Positions 23,085 to 35,526 of a stretch of 64,000 nt of DNA are shown piece by piece (the stretch's first letter is position 1; the number at the start of each line of letters is the position of its first letter). The notes beneath the pieces are model-generated. The model was not told the DNA's origin and did not search any database. It was given only the letters and a program-made list of their open reading frames with translations. The stretch comes from Meloidogyne chitwoodi (Eukaryota > Nematoda > Chromadorea > Rhabditida > Meloidogynidae), in NCBI GenBank assembly GCA_015183035.1, contig JACZZP010000010.1, positions 1,798,001 through 1,862,000 of the forward strand, written 5' to 3'. A program made the position numbers and the translations under genes.

Positions 23085-26000
23085 ATGAATTATTTAATTT
23101 TATTTTTATTATTAAATTATCTTCAATTTATTTTTGTTAATGGAATGGGTAAATAAATAAATAATTTTTTAATTAAATTGAGAAATTTAAGAATATTAAT
23201 TTAAAAGATTTAGTTAATGTTTTAATATTTTAAATTTAAAATATTGATAAAGCAAAAAGGAGTAAATTAGATAAACATAAAAATGTTGTAAAATATTTAA
23301 AAACATCTAATTGACGGACATATCATTTTTTTAGAATAAATCAAATTTTAATTTCATAAACATTAATTTGAGTAACATATTGGTTGGCATTAAAATGGTC
23401 CGATCCAGAATTTTTTTTAAAATTCCTTGTTTAATCTTTTTCTTTCTATTAAAGAACTTTCTTTTTTCAGATCTTGGCTTTGAATCTGTTGGTGCTGCTG
23501 CTCCTCCACCTCCACCTGGTCCTGATGACTTTCCTTCTTCTTCTAGTCCAAATTCTCCTCAAATAATACCAATAAATCCAAAAGAATTTTCTCTTATAGA
23601 ATTGTCTTTTTTAATTCGAATTTTGAAACAAATTGAATATGAATATTTAATTGATAATGCTTTTGAGTTTACATTTGATAAGATTACAGAAATGAGTGGA
23701 AAAATGATTTTGGATAATTTAGGAATAAGTGATCTGGAAAAAACTGAATTTTTTTTGTTAACACTTAGGAAAATTATGGAGGTAGATTTAATATTAATTG
23801 ATTATATTTTTTTTAAATACATATTTTTGAATTTTTAAATAAAATTTGAATATAAAATATAACCAATAAGTGAGATGATATAGAGAACCCTTTTGGCTCT
23901 GCCACCCCCATTCAGTCATGGAAATTGAGTACAAATTATTAAATATATTTATTTTAATTTTTTTAGATTTCTCTTTTTTACCATGCAATGTTTGATTATT
24001 TATTAGTTACAAATGGTAATGATATTGAATTTGTTAATGAAAGAATTGAAAGTTTTCAACATACAATGGGAAAATCTAATTATCAAATACTTTTGGAAAA
24101 ACATGATCTAAATTTATTTGAAAATGAGTCAATTAAGCAACATTTAGTAGATTTAAAGTAATAAATTAATTTAAAAACATTATTTAAAAAAATATAGTTA
24201 ATTAATGTATACTATATATATACAGTTATAAGCAGTGCTTGGAAGGTCATACTCATACTCAGTGCTTGAAATTTTCGATTTTGTTCATACTCATACTTCA
24301 TACCGACTAATTTTTTCCTTCATACATCATACTCATTTCTGCCATTTTTAAGCCTCATACATCATACCATAATTCATACCGATGTATGAGGTATGAGTAT
24401 GATTTTGGTATGACCTTCCAAGCACTGCTCATACTCATACTTCGGTATGAAGTATGAATATGAGGGTTAAAAAAGTGCATGTATGAGTATGATCTATGAG
24501 GGAAAAAATTAGTCGGTATAAAGTATGTGTATGAACAAAATCGAAAATTCCAAGCACTGGTTATAAGGACATCTTTATTGAATTTTGTTTTTCTTTAATT
24601 TAATTTTAGGCGATACGATCGAGATAAATTTAATGAACTTTATGAAGATTGTAAAAAAACAACAATGGAAGAAAGAAATTTATTTATATTTTGGAATATT
24701 CTAGCTTTTACTAGAAAATTAATTAGAGAATTTATTGAATTTCATAATAATGATGAAAATAAGTATTATGATTATATAATTGGACAGCGTTGTTTACATG
24801 ATAGTAAACCAATGTTTGTTAAATTAAATTATTTTTAAATATATTTAATTAATAGATTAATGGTTTCAATATTTCAATATATGGAAGCTCATGATTTATT
24901 TGAAATTAAAGCTAATCAAATAAAAAGATATAAATTACAAGAATATATGCATCATTTTCAGCAAATTAATATTCAATTTGAACACAGAGGTGTTGAATTT
25001 GGTAATTATTTTATTTATTTTTTCGATATTAGTATTGTTATTTATCATTTTCAATAATATAACATTTATTTTTTGGCTTTAACTAGGGGTTAAATGACAG
25101 TATGCCTGTTAAGCCCAAATAAATTCTATTTAAATTAATAAATTATTTAAAAAATACAAGGGGTGACATTTGTGTACCGACGATTAAATTTTCCGGAGAT
25201 TCTAGTTCTGTATAAAAAAAATAGTTAACGTGTTGGATCAGAGCTATTACTTTAAAAATATTAAAATTATTTTTTAGTAAGAAGTTATCTTCTTCCAACT
25301 CTGGAATACGCTGAAAATAATTCAGAGGGAATATTATATAAATCAAAATTTAAACCTAATTTTGATTATGAATATTATGAAGATGGAGACAATGAAGATA
25401 TTGGAAAATATATTAATGTTTTATTTACACAAAAATTTGGTAATTTTTAAATTAATTTAAAAGTGAATATAAAATAGATTTTCCGTCTTTTATAATATAG
25501 TTAAACGTCGACGAATCCCAGAAAATAGCAAAAGATTAGATATTATTGATCCTATATAAATCTTTACGAAGCAGGGTTGTTATCCACTTAACCATCTCGC
25601 ACCTGATTGAAAGCTTTTCTTTTTCTTTATTAATTAAGTTGGAAGAAAACCTATTCATCCTTAAATTATTTTACTTTAAATAACTATTTTTTAATTTTTG
25701 AAAAAATTTGTTTTATATTTATTTTTTAAATTAAAATCTTTTAAGATATGAATTATGATCTGACCCCAATTATATTGGATAAAATTGTGAAGCTTATAAA
25801 TGAAAATCAACAATTATATATTTTTTATTACAACTTTTATAAATTAATGAAAATAAAATTAGAAAATATATTAAATCCACTTTTGCTTAATATTGTTTCT
25901 AATTTTCCTCCAACATATTTACCAGAAGATGTTGTTGATTTGGTAAAAATCAAAGAATTGTATGTTCCTCCTCAAAATTATCCTCAAGTTCTTTATCAGG

Positions 26001-26539
26001 TAAATTATATTTAAAAACGTTTAAAAATTATAAAAAGAGAGAAAGTAAGTAAAAGTATTGTTTCTATAAAATATTTTATTATTTGTAAGTAAAAAGTGCT
26101 ACAAAATTCTACAGTAAAATTAAAATTTAAAAATCGTAAAACGAGTGTTTTTGGCAACATTCTCAAGGATTGATAAGAATTAGTTACCAGAAAACAAAGA
26201 AAACGGAAGAAATGTTCAAAATATCCGATTATAATAAGTTAGAAAAATGGAAATAAATTCAATTTTGAATTTATTAAAACGAAGTAAAGCCTATTCAAAT
26301 CCTTCCTAGTATCTAAACTTTTACTTTCCTCTTAATATTATAATTTTGTAATAAATGATAAAAATGGTAAATTAACTTTAGAATTTATGTTATTTTAGTA
26401 GAGAAAAAAAATTATTTTTTAAATTTAGTTAGCTGATTACTACGGATTGACATCTCGATTAACACAAAATCAACCAGAATCATTAAGAGGTGGTCAAAGA
26501 CGTAGAAGAGGACAACGACGAAGAAGGGGAGGTCGATGA
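23085..26539 (+). CDS. Secreted RG-tail family protein, copy B
   Basis: Paralogue of copy A with the same eight-exon plan and phases (23085-23148, 23471-23781, 23967-24157, 24610-24813, 24856-25001, 25278-25439, 25746-25999, 26429-26539), 480 residues. The signal peptide is identical to that of A. The linker is AAAPPPPPGPDDFPSSSS, followed by ELSFLIRILKQIEYEYL, ERNLFIFWNILAFTRKLIRE, HDLFEIKANQIKRYKLQEYM and VPPQNYPQVLYQ. The tail is LTQNQPESLRGGQRRRRGQR and onward, more Arg-rich and with fewer RGG units than the others. Exon 8 starts LADYYGLTSR as in copy C, whereas A and D start IINY. Introns 3 and 6 contain mobile elements (hAT-like at 24233-24559, SINE-like at about 25497-25612). No broken frame is seen, so it is probably functional. 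Confidence 0.82.
24225..24567. mobile_element. hAT-like miniature element with perfect 8-bp target duplication (intron 3 of copy B)
   Basis: The target duplication GTTATAAG (24225-24232 and 24560-24567) flanks a 327-bp element (24233-24559). Its inverted ends are CAGTGCTTGGAA and its complement, and the interior is made of inverted repeats rich in TCATACTCATAC. An 8-bp duplication with CAGTG ends is characteristic of hAT. There is no transposase frame. It is absent from copies A, C and D, so it inserted after duplication. Confidence 0.8.
25497..25612 (-). mobile_element. tRNA-derived SINE-like copy (intron 6 of copy B)
   Basis: Read on the minus strand it starts GCGAGATGGTTAAGTGGATA, which contains a pol III A-box (TGGTTAAGTGG), and goes on to a conserved body (ATCTAATCTTTTGCTATTTT). 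Related copies are at about 30446-30560, 33815-33890 (5' part lost) and 44270-44360. This resembles a tRNA-related SINE family. Confidence 0.6.
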
Positions 26540-26618
26540 GGTAGAGGAGAAGACTGAGAAAGCAAATAGTCTCATTTTGAAATTTTATGGAAGCAAAAGT
26601 ATTATCGAAGGGTATATA

Positions 26619-26758
26619 AAGGGATGGGCAAAATTGGAAAATAAAATACGAAATCCGAAATCAAATGTAAAAAAAATAAAAACCGAAATAAGAAATAAAA
26701 ATGGAATAAAAATCAGAAAAATCCGAAAGTTCCTAAATACGAAACTTGCCCATCCCTG
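26619..26758. mobile_element. Short hAT-like element downstream of copy B
   Basis: The ends read AAGGGATGGGCAA and TTGCCCATCCCTG, with a body of GAAAT/ACGAAA words. The same element lies at the matching place behind copy C (31544-31683), so it predates the B/C duplication. Confidence 0.65.
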
Positions 26759-27961
26759 GTATAAAGTACCTTAAAAATTATTTGAGTTTTGAATTATTTG
26801 ATCTTTATTATATTTTACAATCTTTTTTAGCATTAAAATTTTTATTTATTTTATTTAAATATTTTCTTATTATTTTTTAATTTTCTTTATTTTATTTAAA
26901 AAACACTTTTTGGGGATTTAAAAATTGATTTGTAGTTTTAGATTCTTTAAAAAAGTAACATTGTTGACCGTTACTTTAAAAACAAATATATTTAAATTAT
27001 TTGATAAATATTTTATCTTTCTTTAAATTAAATATATATATATTTAATTATTCATTTAATAAATTTAAAAATAAATAAAAATATTTTTAGGGAAAATTAA
27101 AAGTGGAAAATATTAATTATTTTAATTAACTTTCACTGAAATTAATAATAAAAAAATTGGACAAAAAATAAAATTAAAAAAAAGTGTAATAAATCTAATA
27201 TTTTAAAAGAACAAAAATTATTTCTTTTTTTTTTTTAATTTTTTAAATTAATATATATATATTTAAAGTAAACAAAAGAGTTTTTAGTTAAAATTTAATT
27301 TTCAATTTAAGCAAAGCTGAACTGAATTAATGAGATAACTAAAATTCTCTTTGATTAAAAATAAAATAAATTGTTAAAAAGAAACATTTATTTATTTAAA
27401 TATTTTAATTAATTAGTTAATTAAAAATTTAAATGAACTTTTTTTAGTGAATTAGTAGGCTAAAATTATAAAATATTAAAATTACATTATATTTTAAAGA
27501 TTTTAAATTTTAAAGTAATAAAAATTAAAAATTTTGCGGCACAGAAAAGGAAAAATTTTAGCACTTTAAGTGTGTAGTCTACTAAAATTTGTGTTTTAAT
27601 CATTTTATTAATTTTACATTTTCGGCAAAAATAAAAAATAAAGGGACATCCTACGCATTTTTATTATTTTTTTTCACGTGAATTTATTAAAGAAATATAT
27701 AAAAATATTAAAACACTAAAATTTAAAAAAAAAATTGTTGTAATACTATGAATTTTATAGCAAAAAATTAAAAAAAGAATTATAATATAGGGTACATATT
27801 TATTAATTACATAAAAGTACAAGAAATATTAAAATTAAGGGAGGGGTAATTTTTATATAATTTAAAAAAAGGGGGAATATTTAATAAAGAGTAATTTAAT
27901 TAATTTATTTATTTATTTAAATTTATTTTATTAAAAAAAAGACTTTAATTTATTTTAAAAA
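26759..27961. other. Spacer between copies B and C
   Basis: Holds the family 3' flank (GTTGACCGTTACTTT near 26963), AT-rich filler, the ATTTTGCGGCA block near 27532 also seen upstream of copy B, and the family promoter block at about 27810-27961. No gene is visible. Confidence 0.55.
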
Positions 27962-30900
27962 ATGAATAATTTAATTTTATTTTTATTATTAAATTATCTT
28001 CAATTTATTTTTATTAATGGAATGGGTAAATAGTTTTTTAAATTTCTTTTAATATTTTTCTGTTTATCAAAATTACATATATCTCCTAATCTTTTTAAAA
28101 ATTTTATTAAATTAAATATTAAATTAAATATTAAATTAAATATTAAATTAAATATTAAATTAAATATTAAATTAAATATTAAATTAAATATTAAATTAAA
28201 TATTAAATTAAATATTAAATTAAATATTAAATTAAATATTAAATTAAATATTAAATTAAATATTAAATTAAATATTAAATTAAATATTAAATTAAATATT
28301 AAATTAAATATTAAATTAAATATTAAATTAAATATTAAATTAAATATTAAATTAAATTAAATAAATACCAATCAGATTGGTTGGCGTCAAACTGACCTTA
28401 CATAATAATTATTTAAATTTTAATTTATTCCCTTTTTTAATGTTTTTACCATTTCTCTCTTTCAATTAAAAAACTTTTTTAGATCGTTTTACTGATTCTG
28501 CCGCTCTTCCACCTCCACCAGGTCCCGGAGACTTTACTCCTCCTTCAACTCCTTCTTCTATTCCAAATTCTTCTCCAACAAAACCAATTGATGAAATTAA
28601 ATTTTCTCTTGTTGAATTGTCTTTTTTAATTCGAATTTTAAAACAAATTGATTATAATTATTTAATTAATGCTTCTTTTGATTTTGCATTTCATCAAAAT
28701 ATACTAATGGCTGCAGACATGATTTTGGATAAGTTAGGTGAAAGTGATCTTAAAAGAGATCCTTTAATTTTATCTACACTTGGGAAAATTATGGAGGTAA
28801 ATTTAATATTACATTTGGATTATTTAAAGATTTTTTAAAATATTTTGAATTCAGAAATAGTGAAGAAAAGATAAAGACTAGATTATTTATTTATTTACAA
28901 GTTTATTCCTTCCGAAGAATTCCTCCCTTTTTTAGGACAATTCCTTTTCAATGGATAATTCCTCTCAGAGAAGATAAAAAGAATTTTTAAACATAAATTA
29001 ATAATTTTGTATAATTTTAATAAGTTTATTCTAAAATAAGACAATAAATTATTTCAATAATTATTTGGGAGAAAAGATTTTTCTGTTAAAAGAGTAATTT
29101 TCTAGAGATAATAATTTTGCTCGGAGAGGAATTGTTCAAAAATCTTACGGTAGGAATAGTCAGGAGAAGTAAATTAATCTGTTGTTTTTTGGTTCTGACA
29201 CCCTCAATATATTTAATTAATTGAAAGCAAATTAAATATATTTATTTTAATTTTTTTAGATTTCTCTTTTTTACCATTCAATGTTTGATTATTTATTTGT
29301 TATAAATGGAGATGATATTGAATCAGTTAATGAAAGAATTGAAAGTTATAAACATACAATGACAGAATCTAATTATACACAACTTTTGGAAAATTTTGAT
29401 CTAAATTTAATTGAAAATGAATCAATTAAGCAACGTTTAATAGATTTAAAGTAATAAATTAATTTAAAAATTATTATTTTTTAATAATAATTCAAAAATA
29501 ATTTAGACGATACAAGCAAGAGTTATTTAATTTACTTTATAATTTTTCAAAAGAGACAACAATTGTAGAAAGAAATTTATTTATATTATGGCATTTTCTA
29601 GCTTTTACTAGGAAATTAATTAGAGAATTTATTATTTACCATAATAATGACAATTATTATGATTATATAATTGAACAAAGATGTGAAAATGATAATATTC
29701 AGAATAATACAAATAATCCAATGTTTGTTTAATTAAATTTAATATATTTAATATATTTATTTAACATACTAGATTAATGGTTTCAATATTTCAATATATG
29801 GAAGTTCATGATTTATTTGAAATTAAAGCTAATCAAATAAGACAAAATATATTAATTAAAATTGAGCATATATTTCAAAATACTAATATTGAATTTGAAC
29901 ACGAAAATGTTGATTATGGTAATTATTTTATTTATATATTTATTTTTTAAATACCTATTAGTATTGTTATATTTATCATTTTAACTATTAGCATATACAA
30001 TTACAGTTTTTTTCATTTATTTTTTGGCTTTAACTAGGGGTTAAATGACAGTATGTCTGTTAAGACCAAATAAATTCTATTTAAATTAATAAATTATTTA
30101 AAAAAATATGGGGGTGACATTTGTGTACCGACAATGCTTAAGTAAATTTCTCGGAGATTCTAATTTTTTATAAAAAAATAGTTTACGTGTTTGATCAGAG
30201 TTACTTTAAAGAAATTTAAAATATTTTTAGTAAGAAGTAATCTCCTTCCAACTCTACAAAATGCTGAAATTAATTCAGAGGGAATATTATATAAATCAAA
30301 ATTTCAACCTATTAAAGTATATGAATATTATGAAGATGGAGACAATGAAGATATTGGAGATTATTTTAATGTTTTATTTACACTACAATTAGGTTAATTT
30401 TTAAATTAATTTAAAATTGAATTATAATAATATATTTTTTATCTAAAACGGTTATACCCATCCAAGAAAATAGTAAAAGATTAGATAGGACTGATCTTAA
30501 GAGCTTTCAGAAACAGAGTGGTTATCCACTTAACCATCGCACATAATAGTAAACTTTTTCTTTTTCATTTATTAGTTAAGTTGGAAGAAAACCTATCCAT
30601 CAAATTATTTTAAATATTTTTTAAAAAATTTGTTTTATATTTATTTTTAAAAGTAATATTTTTTAAGATATTGATCATAATATGTCCTCAAATATATTGA
30701 ATACAATTATAAAGCGTATAAATGAAAATAAACAATTATATGTTTTTTATTACAAATTTTATAAATTAATGCAAAGAAAATTAGAAAATATATTAAAGCC
30801 AATTTTGCTCAATATTGTTTCTAATTTTCCTCCAATATATTTACCAGAAGATGTTGTTGATTTGGTAAAAATCAAAGAATTGTATGTTCCTCCTCAAAAT

Positions 30901-31474
30901 TATCCTCAAGTCCTTTATCAGGTAAATTATATTTAAAAACGTTTGAAAATTATAAAAAGGGAGAAATTAAGTAAAATATTGTTTCGATAAAATATTTTAT
31001 TATTTGTAAGTAAAAATTGCTACAAAATTCGACAGCAAAATTAAAATTTAAATAGCGTAAAACGAGTGTTTTTGGCAACATTCTAAAGGATTGATAAGAA
31101 TTAGTTACCATAATATCATAAAACAAAGAAAAAGGAAGAAATGTTCAAAATATCCGATTATAATAAGTTAGATTAATCGAAATAAATTCAACTTTGAATT
31201 TAATAAAACGAAGTGAAGTCTATTCTAATCCTTCCTTGTAGCTAAACTTTTACTTTCCTCTTAATATTATAATTTTGTAATAAATGATAAAAATGGTAAA
31301 TTAACTTTAGAATTTATTTTTTTTAGTAGAGAAAAAAAATAATGGTTTTTTTAAATTTAGTTAGCTGAGTACTACGGATTGACATCTCGATTGACACAAA
31401 ATCAACCAGAATCATCAAGCGGTGGTCGAGGTCGTGGAAGAGGACAAGGACGAAGAGGGGGAAGTAGAGGATAA
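27962..31474 (+). CDS. Secreted RG-tail family protein, copy C
   Basis: Third paralogue. Exons: 27962-28025, 28483-28796, 29260-29450, 29507-29722, 29773-29918, 30231-30392, 30668-30921, 31361-31474; 486 residues. The signal peptide MNNLILFLLLNYLQFIFING differs from A and B at two positions. The Pro/Ser linker is LPPPPGPGDFTPPSTPSS. Conserved blocks include ELSFLIRILKQIDYNYL, ERNLFILWHFLAFTRKLIRE and VPPQNYPQVLYQ. The tail is a clean RGG type: SSSGGRGRGRGQGRRGGSRG. Intron 1 carries the 12-bp satellite shared with A, while introns 5-7 and the downstream flank share insertions with B. The gene is therefore a mosaic of features seen in A and B, as expected if conversion or unequal crossing over has mixed the copies. 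Confidence 0.82.
28105..28361 (+). repeat. 12-bp satellite array in intron 1 of copy C
   Basis: About 21 units of ATTAAATTAAAT, followed directly by the same unique sequence as in copy A (TAAATACCAATCAGATTGG), so the two arrays are homologous by position. Unit number differs between copies. Confidence 0.95.
30446..30560 (-). mobile_element. tRNA-derived SINE-like copy (intron 6 of copy C)
   Basis: The minus strand reads GTGCGATGGTTAAGTGGATA and then the shared body. It lies in the same intron as the copy in gene B, so the insertion predates the B/C duplication. The A-box TGGTTAAGTGG is intact, and AGATCAGTCCT is a poor B-box match about 35 nt later. Confidence 0.6.
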
Positions 31475-31543
31475 GACTAAGAAAGCAAATAGTCTCATCT
31501 TGAAATTTTTATGGAAGTAAAAGTATTATTGAAGGATATATAC

Positions 31544-31683
31544 CAGTGATGGGCAAAATTGGAAAATAAAATACGAAATCAGAAATAAAATGTAAAAAAA
31601 ATAAAAATCGAAATATGAAATAAAAATGGACTAAAAATCAGAAAAATGCGAAATTTCCGAAATACGAAAGTTGCCCATCCCTG
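31544..31683. mobile_element. Short hAT-like element downstream of copy C
   Basis: 140 bp with ends CAGTGATGGGCAA and TTGCCCATCCCTG. The flanking 8-mers ATATATAC and GTATATAG match at six of eight places, consistent with an aged 8-bp target duplication. It is orthologous to the element behind copy B. Confidence 0.65.
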
Positions 31684-32770
31684 GTATATAGATAGTACCA
31701 TAAAAATTATTTGAGTTTTGAATTATGTGATCTTTATTAGATTTTACTTTCTTTTTTTAACATTAAAATTTTTCTTTATTTATTTTAAATATTTTTTTTA
31801 TTATTATTTTAATTTTCTTTATTTTATTTAAAACACTTTTTGGGGATTTAAAAATTGATTTGTAGTTTTAGAATATTTAAAAAGTGACATTGTTGACCGT
31901 TACTTTAAAAAAACATTTATACGTTATTTGATAAATATTTTAATTTTTTTTAATTTTTTTTTGTTATTTTGGTTAAGTAAAAAATTTAGAATTTTAAGCA
32001 TTATAAATTAATATGAAATTATAAACTTATAAAATATACCAAAATTAAATTATCCTAATTTTATTTAATTTATAAAAAAAAAATTAAGTAATACTTTTTA
32101 TTTTAAAATTAATAATAAAAAATTTATTAGACAAAATAACTTTAAAAGTTAAAACAACAAAACAACGACAATGTTTCCGAACTGATTGTGAGTTTTGAAT
32201 GCTGCAAACATTAAAAGTTATTAAATATCTATAAGCTAAGAAACAAAATATACATATTAAACTTTTATTTTTTTTATAAATTTAAAATGTTTCAAAACGA
32301 AAGAAAAATTAAATTAATTCAACAATAATTATTAATTTAGAGATTGCTTGAAATTATAGGAATTAAGCCTACGTCAATGTTAGGACATAAAAAGGATTGT
32401 TTTCGCCGGCATAACACTGGTTTATATTTAGGTATTAACTTTTTAAAAACTTAAATTCTATATTCGTTTTTTCATCAAAAATAAAAAAAAATTTTCAAAG
32501 AAAAATAAAATATTTATCAAATAATGTATAAATGTTTTTTAAAGTAACGGTCAACAATGTCACTTTTTAAATATTCTAAAACTACAAATCAATTTTTAAA
32601 TCCCCCAAAAAGTGTTTTTTAAATAAAATAAAGAAAAGTAAAAATAATAAAAAAATATTTAAAATAAATAAAATAATTTTATATCCTCATAAACTCAAAT
32701 CTTAACATTCCTTTTCTTTAAATAATAGCTATAAAATCTTTAATTCTTCTTTGTCTTCTTAATGTTCTCC
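31684..32770. other. Inversion junction between copies C and D
   Basis: The 3' flank of copy C (about 31830-31950) and that of copy D in inverse (about 32505-32640) are nearly identical, including GTTGACCGTTACTTT and ACATTTATAC. They form arms of about 120 bp around some 550 bp of AT-rich DNA. This marks where the tail-to-tail arrangement arose. No gene is seen. Confidence 0.6.
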
Positions 32771-35526
32771 TCAATGACCTCTTCCACTACCTCCTCTTCG
32801 TCCCCCTCTTCCACGTCCTCGACGGCCACCTCTTGATGATTCTGGTTGATTTTGTAATTGTTGTTGAAGTTGTTGTAATTGATGTAATTGTTGTAATTGA
32901 TGTTGTTGTTGTTGTAATTGATCTTGTTGTAGCAATTGTTGTAATTGTAGTTGATGTTGATATATTGCCAATCGCTGTGCCAATCCAAAATAATTAATTA
33001 TCTAAATTTAAAAATATATGTATTTTATATTTTCTAATAAAAAGGGTATAAATAAATGACATAATTACTAAATTCTTAAAATTTTTATTTTACCTCTTCA
33101 ATAATTTCAGGATAATTATGTGGAGGAACATGCACATTGTTGACATTTATCAAATTAACATCATTTTCTTGTAAATATTTTGGATGATTTGAAATAAATA
33201 AATAAAGCAATTCTTTACTTATAAAGTTTTCTAATTTTATTTTAATTTGTTGGTCATTTAAAGCGTGATAAATAACATATAATTGTGGTTTATAATGAAA
33301 CAAAATTGGTACAAGATGTTCTGATTGACTTTGAGTTAAACTATAATCATTCGTCTCTTAAATTTAAAAAAAAAATATTTATTTATTTTATTTACTAATG
33401 AATTTTTGTTTTTTATTATTTTTGTAAAATATATATTATTAAATGTAAATAAAGAAATAAAACTTAAATCAATTTCATTAAATTGATACTAATATTTTAA
33501 AAAATTTAAAAAAAAATTAACCAAGTTGTACAAATAAAATGTTAAAATAATGTTCAATATCGCATTCTTCAATTAATGGATTAGGTTGAAATTTTGCCTT
33601 AAATAATATTCCTTCTGGATTATTTTCAGCATATTCAAGAGTTGGAAAAAGATGACTTCTTTCTAAAAATAATTTTAATATTTTTAAAGTAATATTTCTA
33701 ATTTAAATTAGTGTGAATTAAAATAAATATTTTTGGAAATTATCAAAAATAAAAATAATATTGAAATATAGGAAATATTAAAAAAGGAAAGCTTTTTTAA
33801 TATTTATAGAAATAAAAAAATCCAAGAAAATAGTAAAGGATTGGATAGGGTTAATTATGATAGTTCTCCTAATATCAAGCTTTTATAAGTATATAAACAA
33901 ATAAATTATAAGGCATAAAATAAGGATTTTTAAAAGAAAAATAATTACCATATTCGACATTTCTGTGATCAAATACAATATTTGTATTATGAAATATATG
34001 CTCAAATTTTAAATTATAATGTTTTAAATGATTAGCATTAATTCCAAATATATCATGAAGTTCCATATATTGAAATATTGAAACTATTCGTCTATAAATA
34101 AATATATTTAAATTAATTTAAATTTAACAAACAGTGGAATATAAGTATTATTTTTAATACTATCATTTATACATCGTTCTTTAATTATTTCATCATAAAG
34201 TTTGTTTTCATAATGAAATTTAATAAATTCTCTAATTAATTTTCTAGTTAAAGCTAGAAAATTCCAAAATATAAATAAATTTTTTTCTACATTTGTTGTC
34301 TCTTTACAAAATTGATAAAGTAAATTGAATTTATTTGGTTTGCCTTGCCTAATTTTTTTTTTAAATAAAAAATAACTATTAAAAAGTTAAATTAATTTAT
34401 TACTTTAAGTTTATTAAATCTAGCTCAATTGAGCTATCATCATTTAAATTTAATTTAAATTTTTCTAAAAGTTTTTGATAATTAGATGCTTCCATTGTGT
34501 ATTTATAACTTCTAATTCTATCTGCAACAAATTCAAAATCATGACCATTTACATTAACAAGTAAATAATCAAACATTGAATGGTAGAATTGACAAATCTA
34601 AAAAAATATTTAATTATTAATTTGCATTCCATTTCGATGACTCTAAAGTGACCCACTTTTGATTAGAGGTCGGCCTATTCAAATCTTTTCAAATATTTAA
34701 TATTAATGATTTGACTTTTTGGGAAATCAAATAATTTTAAAATTCAAATTATTTGATTTGAATTTGATTTTATAACATTTTTCCGACCTCTATGGAGATG
34801 TCATAACCAAAAACTCGAGTCCTTATATTTTCTTCACTATTACAGAATCCAAAAATATTAAAAAAAAAAATCTTAAATAATCCAAATATAATTAAAAGTA
34901 AATTTACCTCTGTAATTTTCTCAAGTGTAGATTTAATTAAAGGATCATATTTCAGATTTTCTTGTCCACTTGCCTTCAAAATAATGTCTACACAAGTTAG
35001 TACATTATTATCAAATGTATGGCCAACAGAATTATTTTTATTTAATAAATAATTATAATCAGTTTGTTTCAAAATTCTAATTAAAAAAGATAATTCTACA
35101 AGATTAAATTTAATTTCATCAATTGGTTCAGTTGGAAAATAATCTTGACTAGAAGAAGAAGGTTTGGAGCCTCCAGGACCTAATGGAGGTGGAACTTCAG
35201 TGTCTTCTGAAAAAGAAATTTATTTAATAGAGAATGGAAACATTAAAAAAAGAATATATTTAAAAATTTTGGATCCGGCCAGTTTAACGCCAACTAATTG
35301 CGTTAACTTTTAAATAGAATTAATATTAAAAATTAAAATTTTCATTATTTAAATTTATTTAATATTTTTATATTTAACTTAATAAAATTTTAAAAAATAT
35401 TCTTGGGTAGATAGTTTGATAAATAAAAAAATATTAAAAGAAATTAAAAAAAAACTATTTACCCATTCCATTAATAAAAATAAATTGAAGATAATTTAAT
35501 AATAAAAATAAAATTAAATAATTCAT
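32771..35526 (-). CDS. Secreted RG-tail family protein, copy D, with Gln/Leu-rich insert
   Basis: Fourth paralogue, inverted. Exons: 35463-35526, 34908-35206, 34404-34597, 34133-34348, 33949-34091, 33522-33662, 33094-33356, 32771-33001; 516 residues, the longest copy. The signal peptide is MNYLILFLLLNYLQFIFING. The linker is shorter in Pro (EVPPPLGPGGSKPSSSSQDY), followed by ELSFLIRILKQTDYNYL, EKNLFIFWNFLALTRKLIRE and VPPHNYPEIIEE. The last exon starts IINYFGLAQR (like A), then has a run of about 37 residues of Gln, Leu and His (for example HQLQLQQLLQQ) coded by CAA/TTA/CAT repeats, before the RGG tail ending GGSGRGH. The Gln/Leu stretch looks like a trinucleotide-type expansion, and could form a coiled coil. 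This copy is the most diverged in sequence. Confidence 0.82.
33815..33890 (-). mobile_element. SINE-like fragment in intron 5 of copy D
   Basis: Shares CCAAGAAAATAGTAAAGGAT and the following GATAGGG words with the copies at about 25497-25612 and 30446-30560, but the tRNA-like head is degraded. Confidence 0.45.
34663..34792. mobile_element. Miniature inverted-repeat element in intron 2 of copy D
   Basis: The ends are TAGAGGTCGG and CCGACCTCTA, with inner inverted words ATTCAAATC and GATTTGAATT. About 130 bp. The outer TA may be the target duplication of a Tc1/mariner-type insertion. Confidence 0.5.

Noticed and set aside
26540..26774. Open frame running past the end of RG-tail copy B in another frame
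   Set aside because: Overlaps the Arg-rich last exon in a shifted frame and then the hAT-like element; the frame is an accident.
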